64,000 bases of DNA from Thermodesulfobacteriota bacterium (GTDB lineage Bacteria; Desulfobacterota; BSN033; UBA1163). The stretch spans positions 1 through 64,000 of the forward strand of contig JASEHH010000001.1 in NCBI GenBank assembly GCA_030017685.1, written 5' to 3'. Shown in pieces: positions 59,239 through 64,000 of this stretch. Position numbers and translations under genes: made by a program. Position 1 is the stretch's first letter, and every line of letters begins with the position of its first letter. The notes beneath the pieces are model-generated. The model was not told the origin of the DNA. It saw nothing but the letters and a program-made list of their open reading frames with translations, and made no database searches.

Positions 59239-59478
59239 TTGGAAAGGGGGATTGAGGGGGATTTAGGATATCATAGCGCTTTGATCAGGACTCTTTTTCA
59301 AAAAACTAAAATGTTACAGAGGTTTTAATTGTATGCAATATAACATTAATTTTCAAACAAATTATTCAAGGTCAAAAGAAGGTCCATAACAATCAACAAA
59401 ACGATAACCATATGATATTACATGGATAAATAGCGATTTGCTGTCCCGTTAAAATCTTATGAGTTCCCCAGAATTTGT

Positions 59479-59507
59479 TTGACAAAATTGATTAGCAAGT
59501 ATAGTAT
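59479..59507 (+). promoter_or_regulatory. Candidate cassette promoter Pc of island 2
   Basis: TTGACA at 59479-59484 and TAGTAT at 59502-59507, 17 bp apart (TATAGT at 15 bp overlaps). The -10 box ends 33 bp before the first GTT boundary, exactly as in island 1. Confidence 0.65.
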
Positions 59508-59539
59508 TGCAAGAAATTACACCTTGCAGTTCAATAATT

Positions 59540-59546
59540 GTTAGGC
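59540..59546 (+). other. First cassette boundary (attI-like) GTTAGGC
   Basis: Left end of the array. Its complement GCCTAAC ends cassette 1 at 59959-59965, which marks the recombination register. Confidence 0.7.
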
Positions 59547-59571
59547 CAAGAAATTTTGCAGGGAGGTAGAT

Positions 59572-59964
59572 ATGTTGAAATATGTTCTCGCGTGGCTGCC
59601 GTTGGTCATGATCGCTATGCTAAACGGAGCACTTCGAGAGGGCTTGTATGGGAAATATCTTACTGAGTTACAAGCCCATCAGGTTTCTACTGTTTCGGGC
59701 GTTTTACTTTTTGGCATTTACATCTGGGCGCTTGTGCGTCTTCGGAGGCCCGCATCATCAAAGCAAGCCATTAGTATCGGGTTTGTTTGGCTCGGTCTCA
59801 CAGTCGCATTTGAGTTTCTTTTCATGCATTACGTAGCAGGTCGTTCTTGGGACGTACTTTTGCATGATTACAATATTTTTACTGGGCGTGTGTGGGTGGT
59901 GGTACTCGTTTGGGTCATGGTCGCACCGTACATTTTCTGTCGGTTGCAGAAGCCAATGGCCTAA
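59572..59964 (+). CDS. Cassette 1: small four-helix membrane protein
   Basis: A 130-residue protein with four predicted membrane helices (YVLAWLPLVMIAML, VSGVLLFGIYIWALV, ISIGFVWLGLTVAFEFLF, VWVVVLVWVMVAPYIF). A conserved hypothetical of the type seen in mobile contexts; function unknown. GGGAGG precedes the ATG. Its TAA lies inside the first heptamer of attC1, the standard cassette layout. Confidence 0.75.
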   Translation: MLKYVLAWLPLVMIAMLNGALREGLYGKYLTELQAHQVSTVSGVLLFGIYIWALVRLRRPASSKQAISIGFVWLGLTVAFEFLFMHYVAGRSWDVLLHDYNIFTGRVWVVVLVWVMVAPYIFCRLQKPMA

Positions 59965-60039
59965 CAACGCCATCAACACGGACGTGCAAAAGCGCCGCTT
60001 CGCTCTGCTTTTGCACGCCGGTTATGGCGAACGTTAGGA
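59959..60039 (+). other. attC: attC1
   Basis: 81 bp from GCCTAAC to GTTAGGA, with a long hairpin (GTGCAAAAGC/GCTTTTGCAC) and inner AACGCC/GGCGAACG arms. Confidence 0.88.
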
Positions 60040-60066
60040 GAAAATAAGAATAGAAAGGAGAAACTC

Positions 60067-60336
60067 ATGAAGACCCAAAACACTATCAGCCATGAAGAGA
60101 TGCACGCATTTTACATGACCTTATTCAATCTTATTTTTCGTTATGATGACCGCCTTCGATCAACAGCTGTTGAAGCGATCCGAAGGATCACACAGAACCC
60201 AATTCCGAGTCATCCATTGACTCCAGCCGTACAAGAGCTACTACGTTCGCTACGAGACGACTTACTTGCGACCCCAGATCCAAACATTGTTGCAGCGTTA
60301 AGCCAGTCCCCACTACATCCGATTGATAAAAAGTGA
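60067..60336 (+). CDS. Cassette 2: small helical protein
   Basis: An 89-residue soluble helical protein (HEEMHAFYMTLFNLIFRYDD, AVQELLRSLRDDLLATPDPN). No family recognised. AAAGGAG precedes the ATG. Cassette start GTTAGGA and end TCCTAAC are exact complements. Confidence 0.65.
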   Translation: MKTQNTISHEEMHAFYMTLFNLIFRYDDRLRSTAVEAIRRITQNPIPSHPLTPAVQELLRSLRDDLLATPDPNIVAALSQSPLHPIDKK

Positions 60337-60358
60337 AATTATTAGAAACCATAAACCC

Positions 60359-60420
60359 TCCTAACCAGCGGTTGGAGGCGATGGCTAACAAACCGCCCCG
60401 CCTCACCCTTATCGTTATGC
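60359..60420 (+). other. attC: attC2
   Basis: 62 bp from TCCTAAC to GTTATGC; arms AGCGG...GGAGGCG against CGCCT; resembles attC5. Confidence 0.85.
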
Positions 60421-60449
60421 ACAAATGAGAATAATATAGAGGCATCAAA

Positions 60450-61184
60450 TTGACAAAAGAAAAACAAGACCAACTTGCTAATAAATCTAATGACGAACAG
60501 GAAATAGCTGTTCATCTGAAAGAATACGAAATGCTTTCGGCATCAATAAGAACGGACATAGAACGTATAGACAAAATAATTGGAATCTATGCCATCGCCG
60601 TTTTTGGTATTATCGCTTTCTTTTTGAAAACTGCAAATATCGATGAATTCATGAAGAACATTGATAAACAGACTGAATTGATCGGATTAGTTCTTGCTAT
60701 TCCTATAATAAATGCAATCCTTTTAATTCATGCTGTCTCTTCTTTTCAAGTTATACTTGTTAAGGCTCGTTGCGCAACTTATGTAATTGGCGAGCGGTTA
60801 CGCAGTCTTCTTCAGCGGGATGTTTTATTATTTGATAGAATTCATGATCTAGATAAGCAAGCTTGGCTCAACCAGAGAACTACTGTTGGCATATTTTACT
60901 GCCTTCTTTCTTCTGCCATTTCCTTTCTTGTACTTTATCGGTATTCTTATGTATTACTATTTTCACGGGGCATTTCCGTTTTTATCCTATGGATTATAAG
61001 TTGTTTCACTGTTTCTTTATCTCTTTCTTTTCTTGCAAGACATCAATTTATCAATAAACATTTTGCAACTCTTCATAAGACACCAATTAGGGAGTCTTTT
61101 CCTTTAAAGTTTTGGATTCTTACAAGCTCATGTTTTATTATTCTGTTTGGCTTATTTAGATTTTTTGGCTATAGGACATGTTAA
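60450..61184 (+). CDS. Cassette 3: membrane protein with N-terminal coiled coil
   Basis: A 244-residue protein starting at TTG 60450 (GAGG seven bases upstream). Charged helical N-terminus (about 1-40), then roughly five membrane segments (IGIYAIAVFGIIAFFL, LIGLVLAIPIINAILL, IFYCLLSSAISFLVLY and two more). No family recognised. AT-rich relative to the chromosome. Cassette ends GTTATGC/GCATAAC match exactly. Confidence 0.7.
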   Translation: MTKEKQDQLANKSNDEQEIAVHLKEYEMLSASIRTDIERIDKIIGIYAIAVFGIIAFFLKTANIDEFMKNIDKQTELIGLVLAIPIINAILLIHAVSSFQVILVKARCATYVIGERLRSLLQRDVLLFDRIHDLDKQAWLNQRTTVGIFYCLLSSAISFLVLYRYSYVLLFSRGISVFILWIISCFTVSLSLSFLARHQFINKHFATLHKTPIRESFPLKFWILTSSCFIILFGLFRFFGYRTC

Positions 61185-61208
61185 TCTAATATAAAAATGA
61201 AAAACAAT

Positions 61209-61272
61209 GCATAACAATCGGCTCCACCGGATCGCCGATAAATCCGGCTCCCGGTGAGCCTTTTCGTTAGCT
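61209..61272 (+). other. attC: attC3
   Basis: 64 bp from GCATAAC to GTTAGCT; stem GGCTCCACCGG/CCGGTGAGCC; very similar to attC8. Confidence 0.88.
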
Positions 61273-61291
61273 TCATAAAAAGGAGGGACAA

Positions 61292-61711
61292 ATGTCATCA
61301 AAAGCACAACGAACTGGGATGATAGGTGTATATCTTGTTGCAGCACAACTCACAAACCGAGGACTAATAGCCTCTCCCACTTCTCGAAGTGCATTTGGTG
61401 CAGATATTCTTCTTACAGATCAATTATGTTCAAAATCTTATTCAGTTCAAGTAAAAACAAATTCGAAACCAACTTCTACCTGGTTACTTAATAAAAAATC
61501 AAAAGAAATAGTTGGCAAAAACCATGTTTATGTATTCGTTAATTTAAGAAAAACGGAATCATCACTTGATGCTGATTATTACATTGTGCCGAGCAAAGTC
61601 GTTTCAAAGTACATGCAAAAAGTTAAAAGGCCAAATTCAACATGGTATGCTTTTTATCTTGAAGATGCACAGGACTATAAAGATCAATGGTCTATATTTG
61701 GAGTTAAATAA
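61292..61711 (+). CDS. Cassette 4: PD-(D/E)XK-like protein
   Basis: A 139-residue protein: RTGMIGVYLVAAQLTNRG, then AFGADILLTD with Asp38 and YSVQVKTNSK with Gln53 and Lys55, i.e. D...QxK, the nuclease-like core of DUF4365-type proteins. YYIVPSKVV and STWYAFYLEDAQDYKDQW complete the fold. It may be a small restriction or defence nuclease. AAGGAGG precedes the ATG. Cassette ends GTTAGCT/AGCTAAC match exactly. Confidence 0.7.
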   Translation: MSSKAQRTGMIGVYLVAAQLTNRGLIASPTSRSAFGADILLTDQLCSKSYSVQVKTNSKPTSTWLLNKKSKEIVGKNHVYVFVNLRKTESSLDADYYIVPSKVVSKYMQKVKRPNSTWYAFYLEDAQDYKDQWSIFGVK

Positions 61712-61719
61712 AGATCATA

Positions 61720-61805
61720 AGCTAACAAGTCAATCAAGGCGACGGGTGATAGCCCGTCGCTATCTACGGAGGCTGTGCCCCCGCGCCTTATTTCTGGCGT
61801 TAGCC
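61720..61805 (+). other. attC: attC4
   Basis: 86 bp from AGCTAAC to GTTAGCC; arms CAAGGCG/CGCCTTA and inner GACGGG/CCCGTC hairpin; similar to attC6. Confidence 0.88.
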
Positions 61806-61834
61806 CAAAATAAATTACAAAGGAGACACCACAA

Positions 61835-62032
61835 ATGAATCGAGACGAAGCCGCCAGATGTTTTAACGAAAACCGTACTTCATTTAGCAACCCGCAAACC
61901 ACACCAGAAAAATTCAATCTGTCCAATGGTCTTGAATGTATGGCCGTCATGGTTCAGGCCCTATTATCAAAGGTCGAACATCTTGAACATGAGATTGACA
62001 TTTTGAGGCGGGAGCTAACCCCAGCTCGCTAA
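61835..62032 (+). CDS. Cassette 5: small coiled-coil protein
   Basis: A 65-residue protein (MNRDEAARCFNENRTSFSNP..., ending in a coiled coil VQALLSKVEHLEHEIDILRR). AGGAG nine bases before the ATG. Its 3' end overlaps the opposing small gene by 86 bases. Function unknown. Confidence 0.6.
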   Translation: MNRDEAARCFNENRTSFSNPQTTPEKFNLSNGLECMAVMVQALLSKVEHLEHEIDILRRELTPAR

Positions 62033-62147
62033 TTATTTTTTCGGTGCGTGCCTCAATCGCCTCTTCCAAATAAAACAAGAAACTGTTATCGAGGGCGGTT
62101 TGAGCTTTCAATGTGATGCTACCGTCAGCATTCTTAACCAATAACAT
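61947..62147 (-). CDS. Cassette 5: opposing small gene
   Basis: A 66-residue frame on the minus strand, starting at ATG 62147 with GGGAGG four bases upstream. Product begins MLLVKNADGSITLKAQTALD and contains LEEAIEARTEKIISELG. The first 38 residues lie outside the plus-strand gene. Cassette 7 shows the same arrangement. Confidence 0.5.
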   Translation of the reverse strand: MLLVKNADGSITLKAQTALDNSFLFYLEEAIEARTEKIISELGLAPASKCQSHVQDVRPLIIGPEP

Positions 62148-62159
62148 AAAGACCTCCCA

Positions 62160-62243
62160 GACTAACCAGCGGGTCGAGGCGAGCGTCAATATCCCGCCGA
62201 AGTGGTTTGGTGAGTGCTCGCCGCCTCACCCTTATCGTTGGGC
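62160..62243 (+). other. attC: attC5
   Basis: 84 bp from GACTAAC to GTTGGGC; arms CGAGGCGAGCG/CGCCGCCTC. The left heptamer has one mismatch to the cassette's own start (GTTAGCC would need GGCTAAC). Confidence 0.85.
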
Positions 62244-62272
62244 GCTTGATTACCCTACTCAAAAGGTGAGAC

Positions 62273-62653
62273 ATGGCCAAGACAAAGCCCAGACAGAATA
62301 AGGTCCGAGAGGAACGCATAGAGATGGAGATCATCGTCGATGCCTACGGCCCTGAAGAACAAGCGATGGGATGGTATTATTACCTCGAAGAGAAGCTTCA
62401 ATTTCCATTTACTGCAGTTTGCAGCGCAAAGCGTGCTATCTCGCCATTGCAGATTAAAGACGAGGTTGACGTCCTTGGGATGGCTCCTGAAGAGGAGTGC
62501 GAGAAAGAAATGTTCGTTATGATCCGATGGGAGAAGGATGGTTTGGCAGTTCCGTTGTCCCAACTCACCGCCATCAATTCCACTGACGAACAAACCAAAC
62601 AGGCGATCGAGGATTGGCACTATTGGGTGCAGATGGGGTACCAGTTCGGGTGA
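62273..62653 (+). CDS. Cassette 6: CcbP-like calcium-binding protein
   Basis: A 126-residue protein with the conserved sequence of the CcbP calcium-binding family (described from Anabaena): EIIVDAYGPEEQAMGWYYYL, VDVLGMAPEEECEKEMFVMI and AIEDWHYWVQMGYQF. Acidic residues in these segments could bind Ca2+. Such proteins are common integron and accessory genes. GGTGAG precedes the ATG. Cassette ends GTTGGGC/GCCCAAC match exactly. Confidence 0.75.
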   Translation: MAKTKPRQNKVREERIEMEIIVDAYGPEEQAMGWYYYLEEKLQFPFTAVCSAKRAISPLQIKDEVDVLGMAPEEECEKEMFVMIRWEKDGLAVPLSQLTAINSTDEQTKQAIEDWHYWVQMGYQFG

Positions 62654-62658
62654 TACCG

Positions 62659-62749
62659 GCCCAACAAATCAATCAAGGCGATGGGGAATAAGCCTCTGTG
62701 GTTTCTTGCAAAGGTTGGTTGGCCCCGCGCCTTATTTCAGTCGTTAAAT
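62659..62749 (+). other. attC: attC6
   Basis: 91 bp from GCCCAAC to GTTAAAT; AATCAATCAAGGCGATGGGG on the left, CCCCGCGCCTTATTTC on the right. Confidence 0.88.
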
Positions 62750-62800
62750 CGCAAAATCAAATGATATATTGTTAAAAATACAAATCGAAAGGAGACCCCC

Positions 62801-63124
62801 ATGGATAAACAGCAACGAGGAATACTTCTTGCAGACCAGGAGGAAGCCGAACAAAAAATCAACGAGATCAAAAACAAACTAATCCCCATGGGACAATTTC
62901 TTAAAACTCTTTCCGAAATGCTATTATTACAACCAGAAAACATAGCTTTCACCAATGCAAAACCACCAGAGTTAGGAAATGCCCCATTCCAGACCAACCT
63001 CCGTTACTTTAATTGGGACGAATTTCCCCAGAGGGAGGACATGGCCCGTCTCATTCAGGATTTAAGGCACGAACAAAATCGTCTCGCGAACATACAACGA
63101 ACCCTTCACCCCGTAACATTTTAG
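62801..63124 (+). CDS. Cassette 7: coiled-coil protein
   Basis: A 107-residue protein: N-terminal coiled coil (LLADQEEAEQKINEIKNKL), middle QPENIAFTNAKPPELGNAPF, C-terminal helix (LIQDLRHEQNRLANIQRTL). GGAG lies six bases before the ATG. Its 3' end overlaps the opposing small gene by 74 bases. Function unknown. Confidence 0.65.
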   Translation: MDKQQRGILLADQEEAEQKINEIKNKLIPMGQFLKTLSEMLLLQPENIAFTNAKPPELGNAPFQTNLRYFNWDEFPQREDMARLIQDLRHEQNRLANIQRTLHPVTF

Positions 63125-63251
63125 AGGAGATGGAGGGAAAACATGTAACTGCTAAACGAAACCATTCAAAGCAAAATCGTGAAAAATTTTCTTTTTCGTC
63201 AAGGGTAACTTCAATCTTAAACTCATAAAAACGATAATCTTTTTCGGGCAT
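63051..63251 (-). CDS. Cassette 7: opposing small gene
   Basis: A 66-residue minus-strand frame starting at ATG 63251 with GGAGGT five to six bases upstream. Product begins MPEKDYRFYEFKIEVTLDEK, likely beta-rich. The first 42 residues are outside the plus-strand gene. Same length, orientation and overlap as the minus gene in cassette 5. Confidence 0.5.
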   Translation of the reverse strand: MPEKDYRFYEFKIEVTLDEKENFSRFCFEWFRLAVTCFPSISSKMLRGEGFVVCSRDDFVRALNPE

Positions 63252-63284
63252 AAAACACCTCCATGAAATAGAATGATAAAAGCG

Positions 63285-63342
63285 ATTTAACAAGACACTC
63301 CAGCGGACGGCTGACAGCCGCCGCTGATTTTAGCCGTTGGAC
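63285..63342 (+). other. attC: attC7
   Basis: 58 bp from ATTTAAC to GTTGGAC; stem CAGCGG/CCGCTG with CGGCTGACAGCCG tip; interior closely similar to 19194-19252. Confidence 0.88.
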
Positions 63343-63374
63343 GAAAATGGAAAAATAGAAATAAGAAAAACACC

Positions 63375-63403
63375 TTGCATCTGTGTTCCGATTGTGATAC
63401 ATT
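63375..63403 (+). promoter_or_regulatory. Promoter of the cassette 8 toxin-antitoxin operon
   Basis: TTGCAT (63375-63380), 17 bp, TACATT (63398-63403). The -10 box ends six bases before the antitoxin ATG, so the transcript should be leaderless or nearly so. Confidence 0.65.
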
Positions 63404-63409
63404 GAAGTT

Positions 63410-63667
63410 ATGAAAACCTCAGTCGTCCACGCACGGATTGAACCGCAAACCAAGCATAAGGCAGAAGGGGTCCTTCGGAAACTTGGCCTTACTCCAACGG
63501 AGGCTATCCGTATTTTCTATAGACAAATATCTCTTCGTGGTGGTCTTCCTTTCTCTGTTGCGATTCCGAACAAACTTACGGCCTCCACCCTTAAGAAGAG
63601 CCGCCGGGGCGAAGACATTCAGGAATTCGAGTCGTTAGAGGCAATGTTCAAGGATTGGGAGAAATGA
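63410..63667 (+). CDS. Cassette 8: RelB/DinJ-family antitoxin
   Basis: An 85-residue protein: VVHARIEPQTKHKAEGVLRK, LGLTPTEAIRIFYRQI and RGGLPF, the ribbon-helix-helix signature of DinJ/RelB antitoxins. It represses its promoter and binds the toxin encoded by the next gene, with which it overlaps by four bases (ATGA). No ribosome-binding site is visible; see the promoter. Confidence 0.88.
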   Translation: MKTSVVHARIEPQTKHKAEGVLRKLGLTPTEAIRIFYRQISLRGGLPFSVAIPNKLTASTLKKSRRGEDIQEFESLEAMFKDWEK

Positions 63668-63936
63668 AGAAGGTCTCCCAGACCAGGCAGTTTTCTCGGG
63701 ATGTCAAACGCATGCGGAAACGAGGGAAGGACCTGCGCAAGCTGCAGGAGGTTGTCAAGCTTCTGGCCGAGGGCATCCCGCTTCCATCAAACTACAGAGA
63801 CCATCCGCTCACGGGACCGTGGCAGCCATCACGCGACTGCCACATTGAAGCCGACTGGATCTTGATTTATACAACCGATAAGGAATCGCTTCGGCTTGAA
63901 CGAACCGGCACGCACAGCGACCTCTTCAAAAAATGA
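63664..63936 (+). CDS. Cassette 8: YafQ/RelE-family mRNA interferase toxin
   Basis: A 90-residue RelE-fold toxin. YafQ-type active-site residues are present: His and Asp-Trp in DCHIEADWILIY, and His and Phe in GTHSDLFKK at the C-terminus. It cuts mRNA on the ribosome. The ATG at 63664 overlaps the antitoxin stop. Such modules stabilise cassette arrays. Confidence 0.88.
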   Translation: MKKVSQTRQFSRDVKRMRKRGKDLRKLQEVVKLLAEGIPLPSNYRDHPLTGPWQPSRDCHIEADWILIYTTDKESLRLERTGTHSDLFKK

Positions 63937-63940
63937 GATC

Positions 63941-64000
63941 GTCCAACAATCGGCTGCACCGGATTGCCAATAAACCTGGCAACCGGTGAGCTTTGGCGTT
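63941..64000 (+). other. attC: attC8, cut by window end
   Basis: From GTCCAAC (63941-63947) to the GTT at 63998-64000; stem GGCTGCACCGG/CCGGTGAGC. The array continues beyond the window. Confidence 0.85.

Noticed and set aside
59137-59478. Remnant of an integron integrase beside the cassette promoter.
   Set aside because: Neither strand gave a recognisable IntI segment; the stretch holds an inverted repeat element and AT-rich DNA only.
61947-62032. A degenerate internal attC in cassette 5 around AGCTAAC near 62012.
   Set aside because: No paired arms and no suitable GTT partner; it is explained by the end of the plus-strand gene.

Overview
The window looks like the chromosome of an uncultured, anaerobic deltaproteobacterium (Desulfobacterota, Syntrophobacterales- or Desulfobacterales-like). 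The basis is inference from gene content: CoA-linked acid degradation, two complete Liv-type ABC importers, a molybdopterin oxidoreductase with a ferredoxin/GltD partner, sigma-54 control, and a selenocysteine glutaredoxin. No rRNA, tRNA or CRISPR array was seen.

Layout. (1) 1-375: end of a BrnT-like toxin and its antitoxin. (2) 616-12003, all minus: a catabolic operon with GntR regulator, B12 subunit and catalytic subunit of a methylmalonyl-CoA-type mutase, an inverted-order 3-hydroxyacyl-CoA dehydrogenase/enoyl-CoA hydratase fusion, an acyl-CoA ligase, and HyuA/HyuB (hydantoinase/carboxylase family). A four-helix-bundle gene flanked by an 18-bp inverted repeat sits between the two mutase genes. 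(3) 12160-16066: DUF434 protein, seleno-glutaredoxin, UvrA. (4) 16196-19252: first cassette island, with a consensus promoter, an integron-type GTT boundary, a cassette with its attC, then a decayed restriction-modification region (with an IS200-like relic) ending in an attC-like site. (5) 19295-31457: mixed housekeeping and stress genes (PrsW protease, TIM-barrel isomerase, MNT/HEPN pair, gamma-glutamyltransferase, HisF homologue, Smr, Nudix, nitroreductase, hydrolase). (6) 31477-44874, minus: two branched-chain-type ABC importers around CoA-transferase, MaoC and 3-hydroxyacyl-CoA dehydrogenase genes, the last frameshifted at A7. (7) 44976-47576: sigma-54 activator, a three-site operator cluster, a -24/-12 promoter and an SDR gene. 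(8) 47715-59136: Mo/Fe-S oxidoreductase pair, phenylacetate-CoA-ligase-like enzyme, IclR regulator, class III aminotransferase, two tandem radical SAM enzymes with twin-arginine leaders. (9) 59479-64000: second cassette array, with promoter, boundary site and eight cassettes, running off the window. No integrase is visible at either cassette locus.

Genes in regions 2, 6 and 8 fit uptake of carboxylic acids, activation to CoA thioesters, beta-oxidation-like steps and carbon-skeleton rearrangement, with electrons handled by the Mo/Fe-S/flavin pair. The substrates cannot be named from sequence.

Two structural themes run through the noncoding DNA. First, both cassette islands carry an identical 25-mer on their left side and the same 33-bp spacing from -10 box to cassette boundary. 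Second, many intergenic gaps are filled with short tandem words of fixed length per locus (6, 7, 8 or 9 bp), usually facing an inverted copy of the same array; some run into coding sequence and form protein ends.
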